A stretch of 64,000 bases of DNA. Origin: Xylophilus rhododendri (lineage in GTDB: Bacteria; Pseudomonadota; Gammaproteobacteria; Burkholderiales; Burkholderiaceae_C). The stretch covers positions 1,860,001-1,924,000 of the forward strand of contig NZ_CP047650.1 of the NCBI RefSeq assembly GCF_009906855.1, in the 5' to 3' direction. Each line of letters begins with the position of its first letter. Position 1 is the first letter of the stretch. The position numbers and the translations under genes were made by a program. The notes below the pieces were generated by a model. The model searched no databases and was not told the DNA's origin. It saw only the letters and a list, made by a program, of their open reading frames with translations. Of the stretch, positions 10,427 through 20,393 are shown piece by piece.

Positions 10427-10890
10427 AGCGCGGGCTCCTGTGCGGCCGGCATGCATGCGGCCGGGGCGAAGGCTGCGCAGCGCAGGCCGTGCCAGCGTGC
10501 GGCCACGGCCGATCGGTCGACGAAAAGCCAGCGCGCACGGCCGCCCTGCGGAGCCAGCCGCAGCAGCATGAGCGATTGGAGATCGAGCGCCACGCTCAGA
10601 CAGCCGTCCGCGACCAGCCAGCGATCGTGCGGGCCGTCGTCTTCCGAAAGAGACCAGGCCTGGCCATCCCAAACCAGCAGCAGCGCTGCAGTACGCCACC
10701 AGCCGATGCAGGCAGCGGCGATGGCGCCCAGGGTCCAGCCCGCCAGCGCGAGACGCAGGAGGCCTGGCGCCGGCACCGCGACCATCCACCAGGCCACGGG
10801 AAGCACACCGAGCCCGCAGAGCGCGGCCAGCAGCCATCCTGCCCTGCGCGAACGCCGCACCGGATAGGCGACCGATGCGGCGCTGTGCAT
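10423..10890 (-). CDS. Small hypothetical membrane protein upstream of rpoE
   Basis: This 155-residue protein has two adjacent membrane helices (WLLAALCGLGVLPVAWWMV at about 19-37 and LALAGWTLGAIAAACIGWW at about 47-65). A soluble C-terminal domain of about 90 residues follows, with a WSLSEDDGPHDRWLVADGCLS stretch and a WLFVDRSA motif. The two-helix plus small-domain layout recalls the YgfX/CptA-like family, but I cannot confirm that. It starts 63 nt after fabF and its stop overlaps the rpoE GTG, so it links the fab cluster to the stress locus and is probably coupled to rpoE translation. Function unknown. Confidence 0.8.
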   Translation of the reverse strand: MHSAASVAYPVRRSRRAGWLLAALCGLGVLPVAWWMVAVPAPGLLRLALAGWTLGAIAAACIGWWRTAALLLVWDGQAWSLSEDDGPHDRWLVADGCLSVALDLQSLMLLRLAPQGGRARWLFVDRSAVAARWHGLRCAAFAPAACMPAAQEPAL

Positions 10891-10953
10891 GGGTGTAGGG
10901 CTTGCAGTGCGGGGCTCAGGATGCGTGCGTGCAGCTCGGGCCCGGATGCGCGA

Positions 10954-12201
10954 TCAAGCGAAACGCTTGAACACCAGCGAGCCGTTGGTGCCGCCGAAGC
11001 CGAAGTTGTTCTTCAGCGCCACGTCGATCTTCAGGTCCCGGGCGGTGTTGGCGCAATAGTCCAGGTCGCAGGCAGGATCCTGCTCGAAGATGTTGATCGT
11101 CGGCGGGCTCTTCTGGTGGTGCAGGGCCAGGATGGTGAACACGCTCTCGATGCCGCCGGCGCCGCCCAGCAGGTGGCCGGTCATCGACTTGGTGGAGTTC
11201 ACCACCGTCTTGTAGGCATGCTCGCCCAGCGCCGCCTTGATGGCATTGCTTTCGTTGACGTCGCCAATCTGCGTGGAGGTGCCATGGGCGTTCACGTAGT
11301 CGATCTGGTCGGCGTTGACGCCGGCATTACGCATCGCCATTTCCATGGAACGCTGCGGGCCGCTGACGCTAGGCGAAGTCACGTGATAGGCATCGGCGCT
11401 CAGGCCGAAGCCGCCGATCTCGGCGTAGATCTTGGCGCCGCGCTTTTTGGCGTGCTCGTACTCTTCGAGCACCACCACGCCGGAGCCTTCGCCCAGCACG
11501 AAGCCGTCGCGGTCCTTGTCCCAGGGGCGGGACGCGGTCTTGGGACTGTCGTTGCGGGTGGAGAGCGCGCGCGGCGCGGTGAAGCCGCCGATGCCCAGGG
11601 GCGAGACCGTGGCCTCGGCGCCGCCGGCGATCATCACGTCGGCATCGCCGTACTCGATCATCCGGGCCGACATGCCGATGGCATGCAGGCCGGTGGTGCA
11701 GGCGGTGACGACGGCCAGGTTGGGGCCCTTGAAACCGTAGCGTATCGAGACATGGCCCGAGATCATGTTGATGATCGAGGCCGGCACGAAGAAGGGAGAG
11801 ATGCGGCGCGGGCCGCGCGACTCCAGCTCGGAATGCGTGCGTTCGATCAGCGGCAGGCCGCCGATGCCCGAGCCGATGTTGCAGCCGATGCGGGTGGCGG
11901 ATTCCTCGTCCAGCGCATCGCCCGTGGGCAGGCCGCTGTCCTGGACCGCCTGCACGGCGGCAGCGATTCCGAGATGGATGAAACGGTCCATATGCCGCGC
12001 TTCCTTCTCGGGCATGTAATCCGTCACTTGGAAGCCTTTGACTTCGCCCGCGAACTTGCAGGCGAAATTGCTTGCATCGAACTGGGTGATGAAGTCGATG
12101 CCGGGGTTTCCGGCAAGGAGGTTGGTCCAGGAGTCCGCCACCGTGTTGCCCACGGGGGAGACGCAGCCCAGACCGGTCACGACGACACGGCGACGGCTCA
12201 T
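10954..12201 (-). CDS. fabF: 3-oxoacyl-ACP synthase II (KAS II)
   Basis: FabF elongates acyl-ACP by decarboxylative condensation with malonyl-ACP. The 415-residue product has the thiolase-fold Cys-His-His triad: Cys168 in [11 protein letters not shown], His306 in NAHGTSTQ and His343 in TGHLLGG. The Gly-rich C-terminal [14 protein letters not shown] motif is present. It lies downstream of acpP in the order plsX-fabH-fabD-fabG-acpP-fabF, the classic fatty-acid synthesis cluster. Confidence 0.97.
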   Translation of the reverse strand: MSRRRVVVTGLGCVSPVGNTVADSWTNLLAGNPGIDFITQFDASNFACKFAGEVKGFQVTDYMPEKEARHMDRFIHLGIAAAVQAVQDSGLPTGDALDEESATRIGCNIGSGIGGLPLIERTHSELESRGPRRISPFFVPASIINMISGHVSIRYGFKGPNLAVVTACTTGLHAIGMSARMIEYGDADVMIAGGAEATVSPLGIGGFTAPRALSTRNDSPKTASRPWDKDRDGFVLGEGSGVVVLEEYEHAKKRGAKIYAEIGGFGLSADAYHVTSPSVSGPQRSMEMAMRNAGVNADQIDYVNAHGTSTQIGDVNESNAIKAALGEHAYKTVVNSTKSMTGHLLGGAGGIESVFTILALHHQKSPPTINIFEQDPACDLDYCANTARDLKIDVALKNNFGFGGTNGSLVFKRFA

Positions 12202-12335
12202 GCGAGAAAGACCTTATTCAGGGGAAGCGCAAAAAAATGCTGGGGCCCGCAGGCCTTCAGGGGACTTGATTCGGCTGCCACCGGCCCAGGCGCTCAAAAA
12301 GGGGCCGGGCGATGCTGCAGCTGAATCGGCCGTCC

Positions 12336-12611
<276 letters not shown>

Positions 12612-12692
12612 TTAGCCGGCGGGCCCTGGAGGCCCGCTCAGTCGCCGCCCGGATGGAACGGCGGGGTTTACGTGAAGGCTTCGCGCCTGCGG

Positions 12693-13439
12693 TCAGGCCA
12701 TGAACATGCCGCCGTTGACATGCAGTTCCTGGCCGGTGATGTAGGCCGCCTGCGGGCTCGCCAGGAAGGCCACCGCATGGGCGACGTCGTGCGGCTTGCC
12801 CAGGTGGCCCAGGGGGATCTGGCCGAGCAGCGCCTTTTGCTGCGCTTCGGGCAGCGAGGCGGTCATGTCGGTATCGATGAAGCCCGGGGCGACGCAGTTG
12901 ACGGTGATGTTGCGCGAACCCAGTTCGCGCGCCAGCGCCCGCGCCATGCCGGCCAGGCCCGCCTTGGCGGCGGCGTAGTTGGCCTGGCCCGGATTGCCGG
13001 ACGCGCCCACCACGCTGGTGATGTTGACGATGCGGCCGTAGCGCTGCTTCATCATCGGGCGGATCACGGCGCGCGAGGCGCGGAAGACGGCCTTCAGATT
13101 GGTGTCGATGACGGCATCCCAGTCGTCGTCCTTCAGACGCATGGCCAGGTTGTCGCGGGTGATGCCGGCATTGTTGACCAGGATCTGCAGGCCGCCGTGG
13201 GCCGAGACGATGCCGTCGACCATCGCATCGAGCGCGGCGGCGTCGGTCACGTCCAGCACCCGGCCCTGGCCGCCGCTGGCCGACAGGGCGGCCTCGATGC
13301 GGTTGGCGCCGTCCTGGCTGGTGGCCGTGCCTATCACTTTCACGCCGCGGGCGGCCAGTTCGGCGGCGATGGCCGCGCCGATGCCGCGGGTGGCCCCGGT
13401 GACGAGCGCGACCTGGCCGGCGTAATGGATGTCGGACAT
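12693..13439 (-). CDS. fabG: 3-oxoacyl-ACP reductase
   Basis: FabG reduces 3-oxoacyl-ACP with NADPH in each fatty-acid elongation cycle. The 248-residue short-chain dehydrogenase has the dinucleotide motif TGATRGIG (residues 14-21), NNAG at 89-92, and the catalytic Ser142, Tyr155 and Lys159 (NYAAAK). It ends with the GQELHVNGGM motif usual for FabG. It lies between fabD and acpP. Confidence 0.97.
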   Translation of the reverse strand: MSDIHYAGQVALVTGATRGIGAAIAAELAARGVKVIGTATSQDGANRIEAALSASGGQGRVLDVTDAAALDAMVDGIVSAHGGLQILVNNAGITRDNLAMRLKDDDWDAVIDTNLKAVFRASRAVIRPMMKQRYGRIVNITSVVGASGNPGQANYAAAKAGLAGMARALARELGSRNITVNCVAPGFIDTDMTASLPEAQQKALLGQIPLGHLGKPHDVAHAVAFLASPQAAYITGQELHVNGGMFMA

Positions 13440-13478
13440 GCTGAGAGGTTCCTTAAACTCGAATTCGCGAAACAGCCA

Positions 13479-14423
13479 TCAGGCCAGCGCGGCGCGGGTC
13501 TCGGCCAGCGAGGCGGGATCGAAGATGGCGCTGGCGGACAGGCTGGCGTCGATGCGTTTGATCATGCCGCTGAGCACCTTGCCCGGACCGCATTCGACCA
13601 CATGGCCGATGCCCCGGGATTTCAGCGCCGCGATGCACTCCACCCAGCGCACCGGGCCGAAGGCCTGACGATACAGGGCATCGCGGATCGCGTCGGGCGC
13701 ATTCTGCACTGCGACGTCGATGTTGTTGATGACCGGGATCACCGGCGCCGCGATCCCGGTGGCCGCCAGGCGCTCGCGCAGCCGCTCGGCGGCCGGCTTC
13801 ATCAGGCTGGAATGGAAAGGCGCCGACACCGGCAGGGGCAGCGCCCGCTTCGCGCCGGCCGCCTTCAGGGCCACGCAGGCCTGGTCGACCGCGGCCTTGG
13901 TGCCGGCGATGACGGTCTGGCCCGGATCGTTGAAATTGACGGCTTCGGCGGTCTCGCTGCCGCCCAGCTCCGCGCTGACCTGCGCGCAGACTTCCGCCAC
14001 CCGTGCCGCGTCCAGTCCCAGGATGGCCGCCATGGCGCCGACGCCGACCGGCACGGCTTCCTGCATGGCCTGGGCCCGGAAACGCACCAGGGGCGCGGCC
14101 TGGGCCAGCGTCAACGCGCCGGCCGCCACCAGGGCGCTGTACTCGCCCAGGGAATGGCCGGCGACGGCCACCGGATCTGCACCGCCCTCGGACTTCCACA
14201 CGCGCCAGGCGGCCACGGCGGCCACCAGCATCACCGGCTGGGTGTTGGTGGTCAGCGCCAGCGCTTCCTTGGGGCCTTCGTGGATCAGCCGGCCGATGTC
14301 CTCGCCCAGGGCATCGGAGGCTTCCTTCAATGTCTCCGCGACGACCGGATGGTCGCCCCAGGCGTCGAGCATGCCGACGGCCTGCGAACCCTGGCCCGGA
14401 AAAACGAAAGCGAACGATGTCAT
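13479..14423 (-). CDS. fabD: Malonyl-CoA:ACP transacylase
   Basis: FabD moves malonyl groups from CoA to ACP to supply the condensing enzymes. The 314-residue product has the N-terminal FVFPGQGSQ motif, the active Ser91 in AGHSLGEYSA and the partner His204 in SAPFHSSLM. The length is normal for the family. It lies between fabH and fabG. Confidence 0.97.
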   Translation of the reverse strand: MTSFAFVFPGQGSQAVGMLDAWGDHPVVAETLKEASDALGEDIGRLIHEGPKEALALTTNTQPVMLVAAVAAWRVWKSEGGADPVAVAGHSLGEYSALVAAGALTLAQAAPLVRFRAQAMQEAVPVGVGAMAAILGLDAARVAEVCAQVSAELGGSETAEAVNFNDPGQTVIAGTKAAVDQACVALKAAGAKRALPLPVSAPFHSSLMKPAAERLRERLAATGIAAPVIPVINNIDVAVQNAPDAIRDALYRQAFGPVRWVECIAALKSRGIGHVVECGPGKVLSGMIKRIDASLSASAIFDPASLAETRAALA

Positions 14424-14489
14424 GGAACGAAATCCTGAACGAAAAATGGAAGTGAAGAGTCGGACGGCAGGCCGACCGGAGCGCCGATG

Positions 14490-15491
14490 CTAGAGCGTCA
14501 GCAGCACCGCGCCCCAGGTGAAACCACCACCCACGCCTTCGAGCATGACGGTGTGGCCCGGCTGCACCTTGCCGGAACGCACCGCCGCATCGAGCGCCAG
14601 CGGGATCGAGGCGGCCGAGGTGTTGCCGTGCTGATCGACGGTGACGACCAGCTTGTCCAGCGGCAGCTTCATGCGTTTGGCCGTGCTCTGCATGATGCGG
14701 ATGTTGGCCTGGTGCGGAATCAGCCAGTCGATGTCGGCATCGGTCTTGCCGGCCTTGGCCAGCGCCGCCCGGGCCGCGCTTTCCAGCACGCCCACGGCCA
14801 GCTTGAAGACGGCCTGGCCGTCCATCTTGAGCAGCGGGTCGCCCAGCACGTTGCCGCCCGAGACATTGCCCGGCACGCACAGGATGCCGACATGGCGGCC
14901 ATCCGCGTGCAGGTCGCTGGCCAGGATGCCAGGCGTTTCGCTGGCTTCGAGCACCACGGCGCCGGCGCCGTCGCCGAACAGCACGCAGGTGGTGCGGTCG
15001 TTGAAATCGAGGATGCGCGAGAAGACTTCCGCCCCGACCACCAGCGCGCGCCTGGCGGCGCCGGTCTTGATCATGGCGTCGGCCACCGTCAGCGCGTAGA
15101 CGAAGCCGCTGCACACCGCCTGCACGTCGAAGGCCGGGCAGCCCAGGATGCCGCGCGCCGCGTCCGAGGTCTGCGCCAGCTTGTTCTGCAGGATGCAGGC
15201 GGTCGAGGGGAAGACCATGTCCGGCGTGGAGGTCGCCACGATGATCAGGTCGATGTCGGCCGGGCCGATATTGGCCGCCTCCAGCGCACGCAGGCAGGCC
15301 TGCAGGCCGAGATCGCTGCTGGCCACGTCGGGCGCGGCGAAATGGCGCGCGCGGATGCCGGTGCGCTCGACGATCCATTCGTCGGAGGTCTCGATGCCAC
15401 GGGTGGCCAGTTCGGCGGCCAGGTCGGCGTTGGTCAGCCGGCGCGGCGGCAGGTAGCTGCCGGTGCCGACGATGCGGGAATAGGTCGTCAT
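14490..15491 (-). CDS. fabH: 3-oxoacyl-ACP synthase III (KAS III)
   Basis: FabH starts fatty-acid synthesis by condensing acetyl-CoA with malonyl-ACP. The 333-residue product shows the KAS III catalytic triad: Cys127 in [10 protein letters not shown], His260 in IPHQANIRI and Asn290 in DQHGNTSAA. It overlaps the plsX stop in an ATGA, so the phospholipid and fatty-acid initiation enzymes are translationally coupled. Confidence 0.97.
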   Translation of the reverse strand: MTTYSRIVGTGSYLPPRRLTNADLAAELATRGIETSDEWIVERTGIRARHFAAPDVASSDLGLQACLRALEAANIGPADIDLIIVATSTPDMVFPSTACILQNKLAQTSDAARGILGCPAFDVQAVCSGFVYALTVADAMIKTGAARRALVVGAEVFSRILDFNDRTTCVLFGDGAGAVVLEASETPGILASDLHADGRHVGILCVPGNVSGGNVLGDPLLKMDGQAVFKLAVGVLESAARAALAKAGKTDADIDWLIPHQANIRIMQSTAKRMKLPLDKLVVTVDQHGNTSAASIPLALDAAVRSGKVQPGHTVMLEGVGGGFTWGAVLLTL

Positions 15492-16540
15492 GTGATGGTG
15501 CCGAGCTCGGCGGCGGGCGAGGCGGCATCGCGCGGCCGCAGCAGCGGCGCCGCGTGGGCGATGCGCGCCTGCACGCGTTCGAGCAGGTTGTTGCGCGCCG
15601 CATCATAGGCGCGCTCGAGCGCCTGCTCGAAAGCCACCTCGTCGGCCGAGCCGTGGCTCTTGAACACCAGCCCGCGCAGGCCCAGCAGGGCCGCGCCGTT
15701 GTAGCGCCGGTAGTCCATGCGGCGCTTGAGCGCCGACAGCACCGGGTAGGACACCAGCGCCGCCAGCTTGGTCAGCGGATTGCGCGAGAACTCTTCCTTG
15801 AGGAAACCGACGATGACGCTCGCCAGCCCCTCGCTGGCCTTGAGCGCCACGTTGCCGACAAAACCGTCGCACACGACGATGTCGACCGTGCCCTTGAAGA
15901 TGTCGTTGCCCTCGACGTTGCCGTAGAAGTTCAGGTCGCCCGAAGCCCCCGCGGAGCGCAGCAACTCGCCCGCCTCCTTGATGACTTCGCTGCCCTTGAT
16001 GGCTTCCTCGCCGATGTTGAGCAGCCCCACCGTCGGCTGGTCGTCGCCGTTGATGACAGAGGCCAGGGCCGAGCCCATCACCGCGAACTGCAGCAGGTGC
16101 TCCGCCGTGCAATCGACGTTGGCGCCCAGGTCGAGCACCGTCGTGGCACCGCCCTTGGCGTTGGGCATGCGGGTGGCGATGGCCGGGCGTTCGATGCCGT
16201 CCAGGGTCTTGAGCAGATAGCGGGCGATCGCCATCAGCGCGCCGGTATTGCCCGCGGACACGGCCACCTGGGCCGCGCCGTCCTTGACCTGGCGGATCGC
16301 CACACGCATGGACGAATCCTTTTTGCGGCGCAGGGCGGTCTCGACCGTATCGTCCATGGCCACGACCTCGGTGGCGGCGACGACGGTGGCGCGCGGGTGC
16401 GAGAAAGCGCCCAGCTTGTCGGACTGGCCGACCAGCAGCAGGGCCACCTCGGGATGGCGCTCCAGGAAATTCCGGCAGGCGGGCAGCGTGACACGCGGCC
16501 CGTGGTCACCCCCCATGCAATCGACGGCGAGCGTGATCAT
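15488..16540 (-). CDS. plsX: Phosphate acyltransferase PlsX
   Basis: PlsX makes acyl-phosphate from acyl-ACP, the donor for PlsY in phospholipid synthesis. The 350-residue product begins [14 protein letters not shown] and carries [11 protein letters not shown] and DLGANVDC, both family hallmarks, with the [13 protein letters not shown] region further on. The ATG at 16540 matches the family N-terminus; the in-frame extension upstream runs toward the rpmF terminator and is not conserved-looking. The usual rpmF-plsX-fabH order is kept. Confidence 0.96.
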   Translation of the reverse strand: MITLAVDCMGGDHGPRVTLPACRNFLERHPEVALLLVGQSDKLGAFSHPRATVVAATEVVAMDDTVETALRRKKDSSMRVAIRQVKDGAAQVAVSAGNTGALMAIARYLLKTLDGIERPAIATRMPNAKGGATTVLDLGANVDCTAEHLLQFAVMGSALASVINGDDQPTVGLLNIGEEAIKGSEVIKEAGELLRSAGASGDLNFYGNVEGNDIFKGTVDIVVCDGFVGNVALKASEGLASVIVGFLKEEFSRNPLTKLAALVSYPVLSALKRRMDYRRYNGAALLGLRGLVFKSHGSADEVAFEQALERAYDAARNNLLERVQARIAHAAPLLRPRDAASPAAELGTIT

Positions 16541-16607
16541 GGGAGATACCCCTCGAAGCGGCGCCTGTGCACGCTGGGCACGGCGCACGAAAACCAGAAA
16601 GTGACGG

Positions 16608-16652
16608 CCATCAAAACAAAGGCCCGGGCTACAAGTGATGTAGCACGGGCCT
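16608..16652 (-). terminator. Terminator or attenuator between rpmF and plsX
   Basis: On the minus strand, 15 nt after the rpmF stop, AGGCCCGTGCTACA pairs with TGTAGCCCGGGCCT (one mismatch, 5-nt loop). TTTGTTTTG follows. This would let ribosomal-protein transcription stop partly before the lipid genes. Confidence 0.7.
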
Positions 16653-16667
16653 AGGCGATCCGGGCGA

Positions 16668-16850
16668 TCAGGCTTCGGACTTGTTCTTCAGCACCTGACG
16701 GCCGCGGTAGAAACCGTTCGGGCTGATGTGGTGACGCAGGTGGGTTTCGCCGGTGTTGGCTTCCACGGCGATGCCCGGCACGGTCAGGGCGTTGTGCGAA
16801 CGGTGCATGCCGCGCTTGGACGGGGACTTCTTGTTTTGCTGAACTGCCAT
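16668..16850 (-). CDS. rpmF: Ribosomal protein bL32
   Basis: bL32 is a small protein of the large ribosomal subunit. The 60-residue basic product begins [19 protein letters not shown] and has the expected [12 protein letters not shown]-terminal part. The Cys zinc ligands of some bL32 variants are absent, as is usual in proteobacteria. An AGGAG ribosome-binding site precedes the ATG. It lies between yceD and plsX, its standard place. Confidence 0.97.
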   Translation of the reverse strand: MAVQQNKKSPSKRGMHRSHNALTVPGIAVEANTGETHLRHHISPNGFYRGRQVLKNKSEA

Positions 16851-16987
16851 GATGGCTCCTGAATTCGGTAGGTGAGTGGGGATGCGCCTGAAGTCCGCCG
16901 TTGAAGGATCGCCTGTAAAGGCCAACCCGCATCCACAAGCTTCAAGATATTGCGCGCAGCCAACGATTATAGCCCGCGTCGCCGCGA

Positions 16988-17536
16988 CTAGCCAAGCTTG
17001 CCCTTGTTGAGGCCCGCGAGCACGGCGAAGGGATTGGCTTTTTTCTCTTCCGCGGCGGTGAATTCCGCGTCCTCCACCGCGGTGGGCAATGCCACCGGGC
17101 AGACCTCGTGCACCGCCACCGGCGGCATGGCCAGCAGCAGTTCGTCCTCGACCAGTTCGCGCAGCGGGAAATCGCGGCGGATAACCAGCAGGTCCTCGTC
17201 GGACTCCTCGTCCTCGGTCTCGGCGGTGCGCTCGTCGGGGACGAAGCGGAAGTCGGTCTCGAAGCCCACCTCCACATCCACCGGCTGCAGGCAGCGCTGG
17301 CAGGTCATGGGCAGGGTCGCCTCGCCATCCAGGTGCAGCCAGGGCTGGCCGGCGCTGCCGGTGGCGGCGCGCCATTCGCCGGCGGCCTTCCAGCGGACTT
17401 CGAAACCGTCGGGCGAACCAGCGATGTCTTCGACCAGGCGGGGGTAGCGTGCAAGGGGGTCGGCGCCTGCGAGTTCGGCGCCGGCGCGTGCAAAAGCCGG
17501 GATGTCCAGGCTGTCGGGCGCAAAGTCTTTTTCCAT
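16988..17536 (-). CDS. yceD: DUF177 family protein (YceD), rRNA/ribosome-linked
   Basis: DUF177 proteins are encoded beside rpmF across bacteria and are linked to 23S rRNA accumulation. The 182-residue acidic product has the [12 protein letters not shown] motif near the middle (CxxC in a beta-sheet context), a run of Asp/Glu ([14 protein letters not shown]) and a conserved VCP near the C-terminus. The ATG at 17536 gives the expected MEKDF start; in-frame codons upstream lie inside the divergent maf region. It is separated from rpmF by 137 nt and divergent from maf by 26 nt. Confidence 0.9.
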   Translation of the reverse strand: MEKDFAPDSLDIPAFARAGAELAGADPLARYPRLVEDIAGSPDGFEVRWKAAGEWRAATGSAGQPWLHLDGEATLPMTCQRCLQPVDVEVGFETDFRFVPDERTAETEDEESDEDLLVIRRDFPLRELVEDELLLAMPPVAVHEVCPVALPTAVEDAEFTAAEEKKANPFAVLAGLNKGKLG

Positions 17537-17562
17537 GGGGTCAGTGTAAGAGAATCGGCCGC

Positions 17563-18192
17563 ATGGCCTCCATCCCCACCCTGCCCTCCGCCAGCCTGCT
17601 GACCCGGCCCTCGGGCGGCCGCCGCCTGGTGCTCGGTTCCACCTCCATCTATCGCCGCGAGCTGCTGCAGCGGCTGCGCCTGCCCTTCGACGTGGCCGCG
17701 CCGGATGTCGACGAGACACCGCAGCACGGCGAATCGCCCGAGACGCTGGCCCGCCGGCTGGGCCTGGCCAAGGCGCGCGCCGTGGCGCGGCTGCATCCGG
17801 ACGCCATCGTCATCGGCTCCGACCAGGTCGCCGACCTCGACGGCGAGCCCCTGGGCAAGCCGGGCGACCATGCCCGCGCCGTTCAGCAGCTGCGCCGCAT
17901 GCGCGGACGCACCGTGATCTTCCAGACCGCCGTGAGTGTGGTCTGCGCCGCCTCGGCCTTCGAGGCTTCGGACCTGGCGAGCGTCAAGGTGCGTTTCCGC
18001 GACCTGTCGGACGACGAGATCGAGCACTATCTCCAGGCCGAGAAACCCTACGACTGCGCCGGCAGCGCCAAGAGTGAGGGCCTGGGCATCAGCCTGCTCG
18101 ACGCCATCGACAACGATGACCCGACCGCTCTCATCGGCCTGCCGCTGATCCGCACCTGCCGGCTGCTGCGCGCCGCGGGCCTGGTGATCTGA
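17563..18192 (+). CDS. Maf-family nucleotide pyrophosphatase (YceF type)
   Basis: Maf proteins hydrolyse non-canonical nucleoside triphosphates; the YceF subgroup prefers 7-methyl-GTP. The 209-residue product has the N-terminal LGSTSIYRRELLQRL phosphate-binding motif, the catalytic SDQVADLDG region and KSEGLGISLLD near the C-terminus. The Asp-Gln pair and the YDCAGSAKSEG stretch fit the YceF rather than the YhdE subgroup. The ATG at 17563 lies in a 26-nt divergent gap with yceD. Its stop shares a base with the next start (TGATG). Confidence 0.92.
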   Translation: MASIPTLPSASLLTRPSGGRRLVLGSTSIYRRELLQRLRLPFDVAAPDVDETPQHGESPETLARRLGLAKARAVARLHPDAIVIGSDQVADLDGEPLGKPGDHARAVQQLRRMRGRTVIFQTAVSVVCAASAFEASDLASVKVRFRDLSDDEIEHYLQAEKPYDCAGSAKSEGLGISLLDAIDNDDPTALIGLPLIRTCRLLRAAGLVI

Positions 18193-19082
18193 TGACGACG
18201 AGCAAACACGGCCGGCTCTACCTGGTGCCGGCGCCGCTGGATTTCGGCTGCGGCACCCAGGCACCGCTGTCGGACGCCCTGCCCGACGCCACCCTGCGCC
18301 ATGCCGCGGCCATCACCCACTGGATCTGCGAGAACGCCAAGAGCGCCCGCGCCTATCTCAAGCGCATCGACGCCGTCCATCCGCTGGCCGCACCCCTGCA
18401 GGAACAGCAGATCACCGAACTGCCGCGCGAAGTCCACAAGAAGGGCGACCACCAGGGCGGCTTCGATGCGAAGCCGCTGCTGGCCGCAGCCCTGCAAGGC
18501 CACGATGTCGGACTGCTGAGCGAGGCCGGCATGCCCGCCGTGGCAGACCCGGGCTCTTCGGTGGTGCGCGCCGCGCACGACCTGGGCATCGAGGTGGTGC
18601 CGCTGGTCGGCCCGGTCTCGCTGCTGCTGGCACTGGCCGCGAGCGGCATGAACGGGCAGAACTTCGCCTTCGTCGGCTACCTGCCGCAGGACGCCGCGCA
18701 GCGCACCGAACGCATCCGCGCGCTGGAGGCACTGGCCCTGCGCACCGGCCAGACCCAGCTCTTCATCGAGACGCCCTACCGCAACGCCGCCCTGCTGCAG
18801 GGGTTGCTGGCGACGCTGCAGCCCAATGCGCGGCTATCGGTGAGCTGGGGACTGACACTGGCCGACGCCCGCACCCGCAGCGCGGACGTCAAGACCTGGA
18901 AACGCGCATCGGACGGCCCGACAACCACACCCCGGCCGTCTTCGCGATCGGTCGTTAACGCAAGGCCGGCAGGCGGCCCATGGTGTGCACCATGGTCTCG
19001 CCCATGGCGGCGCCGAACTTCTTGGCCAGGCGCTCGGCCACGTTGTCGTGGCGGGTGTAATCGACCACGTCCTCGGCCTTGA
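18192..19082 (+). CDS. RsmI-like SAM-dependent methyltransferase, 3' end out of frame
   Basis: The protein resembles the tetrapyrrole-methylase-fold family of RsmI, which methylates 16S rRNA. The family motifs are present: LYLVPAPLDFG at the N-terminus, GLLSEAGMPAVADPGS near residues 111-126 and VPLVGPVSLLLALAASGMNGQNF after it. Past about residue 237 the reading loses resemblance. Reading the other frame from about 18914 gives RPDNHTPAVFAIGR and a TAA at 18956-18958, which abuts the sppA stop. The open frame as written instead runs to 19082, 128 nt inside sppA. A one-base deletion near 18914 is the simplest cause; the intact protein would have about 255 residues. The call as a family member is good; the written C-terminus is probably wrong. 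Confidence 0.78.
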   Translation: MTTSKHGRLYLVPAPLDFGCGTQAPLSDALPDATLRHAAAITHWICENAKSARAYLKRIDAVHPLAAPLQEQQITELPREVHKKGDHQGGFDAKPLLAAALQGHDVGLLSEAGMPAVADPGSSVVRAAHDLGIEVVPLVGPVSLLLALAASGMNGQNFAFVGYLPQDAAQRTERIRALEALALRTGQTQLFIETPYRNAALLQGLLATLQPNARLSVSWGLTLADARTRSADVKTWKRASDGPTTTPRPSSRSVVNARPAGGPWCAPWSRPWRRRTSWPGARPRCRGGCNRPRPRP

Positions 19083-19980
19083 CCACCTCGCGCGCCACGT
19101 AGTCCAGGCTGCCCAGCTTGTCGGCCAGGCCCATGGCCACAGCCTGCTGGCCGGTCCAGAACAGGCCGCTGAACATCTCCGGCGTTTCCTTCAGCCGGTC
19201 GCCGCGGCCCTTGCGCACCACGTCGATGAACTGGGCGTGGATCTGGCCCAGCACCTCCTGCGCATAGGCGCGCTGCTTGTCGCTCATGGGGCTGAAGGGG
19301 TCGAGGAAGCCCTTGTTCTCGCCGGCGGTGAGCAAGCGGCGCTCCACGCCGAGCTTGTCCATCAGGCCGGTGAAGCCGAAGCCGTCCATCAGCACGCCGA
19401 TGCTGCCGACGACGCTGGCCTTGTCCACGAAGATCTGGTCGGTGCCGGCGGCGATGTAGTAGGCGGCGGAGGTGCAGCTCTCCTCCACCACCGCGTAGAT
19501 CGGCTTCTTGTACTGGGCCTTCAGGCGGCGGATCTCGTCGTTGATCATGCCGGCCTGCACCGGGCTGCCGCCGGGCGAGTTGATGAGCAGCACCACCGCC
19601 TGTGCGCCATCGTCCTCGAAGGCGCTGCGCATGGAGGCGTTGACGAATTCGGCGCTGGCTTCGGCGCCATCGGCGATCTCGCCCTTGATGTCGATCACGG
19701 CGGTGTGCGGCGTGGTCTTGGCGCTGCTGGGCTGGGCGCGGTGCAGCAGCATCCAGCCGGCGACCAGGATGATCACCAGCCAGGAGATGCGCACGAAGTT
19801 CTTCCAGCGGCGGGCCGCGCGCTGTTCGGCGATGGCGGAGAAGGCCAGCTTTTCCAGCGTGTTGCGTTCCCAGTTCTGGCTGTCGCTGGCCCGGCGGCCG
19901 ACCGGCGGGGGCGGCGGCGGTGGAGGCGGCGGGGCCGGCGGCTCCAGGGGGTCACGGAAATCAGGATCGGACGACGACAT
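18955..19980 (-). CDS. sppA: Signal peptide peptidase, S49 family (SppA-like)
   Basis: S49 peptidases cut residual signal peptides in or at the inner membrane. The 341-residue product has a cytoplasmic head with ten consecutive prolines (about residues 17-26), a membrane helix (ISWLVIILVAGWMLL) and the protease domain. That domain shows LLINSPGGSP, the catalytic Ser region ESCTSAAYYIAAG and VGSIGVLM. A conserved Lys follows in AGENKGFLDPFSPM. It is the short (about 36 kDa) form with one catalytic domain. It converges on the methyltransferase gene. Confidence 0.92.
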   Translation of the reverse strand: MSSSDPDFRDPLEPPAPPPPPPPPPPVGRRASDSQNWERNTLEKLAFSAIAEQRAARRWKNFVRISWLVIILVAGWMLLHRAQPSSAKTTPHTAVIDIKGEIADGAEASAEFVNASMRSAFEDDGAQAVVLLINSPGGSPVQAGMINDEIRRLKAQYKKPIYAVVEESCTSAAYYIAAGTDQIFVDKASVVGSIGVLMDGFGFTGLMDKLGVERRLLTAGENKGFLDPFSPMSDKQRAYAQEVLGQIHAQFIDVVRKGRGDRLKETPEMFSGLFWTGQQAVAMGLADKLGSLDYVAREVVKAEDVVDYTRHDNVAERLAKKFGAAMGETMVHTMGRLPALR

Positions 19981-19985
19981 CGCGC

Positions 19986-20372
19986 TTAGAACTCGGCTGG
20001 TTGGAGGTTGTAGGCAGTATGCCAGCGCACCACGCCCGCACGTTCGCTCAGTTGTATCTTGACCAGGCCGCCGCGGCAGGGGCCGCCGGCACAGGCGCCG
20101 GTGGCCGGCTCATACGCCGCGCCGTGCACCTGGCAGAGCAGCCAGCGGCCGCTGTCGTCGAAGACGCGGCCGGGCCGGGCGTCGAGCTCCATCGCCACAT
20201 GGGTGCAGCGGTTGAGGTAGGCCACGGGTTCGCCGCGATAACGCACGGCGAAGGCGGTGCAGGTCTGGCCGCCGTAGCGCACGTCGAAGGGGACCGCCAT
20301 GCCGCCCTCCACCAGATGGGCGCTGTTGCACAGCGGGATGCCGGGGGCAGCGGGCTCGTCGTCTTCGAACAT
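19986..20372 (-). CDS. Rieske [2Fe-2S] ferredoxin-like protein
   Basis: This 128-residue soluble protein carries both Rieske cluster motifs: CTHVAM (Cys and His ligands) near residue 57 and CQVHGAAYEPATGAC near residue 80. Single-domain Rieske proteins pass electrons to oxygenases or other redox partners; the partner here is unknown and no oxygenase is adjacent. The gene lies 5 nt upstream of sppA in the same direction and 21 nt after the HAD phosphatase gene. This three-gene order recurs in betaproteobacteria, from my knowledge of the group. Confidence 0.88.
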   Translation of the reverse strand: MFEDDEPAAPGIPLCNSAHLVEGGMAVPFDVRYGGQTCTAFAVRYRGEPVAYLNRCTHVAMELDARPGRVFDDSGRWLLCQVHGAAYEPATGACAGGPCRGGLVKIQLSERAGVVRWHTAYNLQPAEF

Positions 20373-20393
20373 GCCACGCCCTGCTCGCCCGTC

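Noticed and set aside
12618..12650. GCGGGCC/GGCCCGC hairpin between acpP and fabG
   Set aside because: Stem is good but no U-tract follows on either strand, so a terminator cannot be supported.
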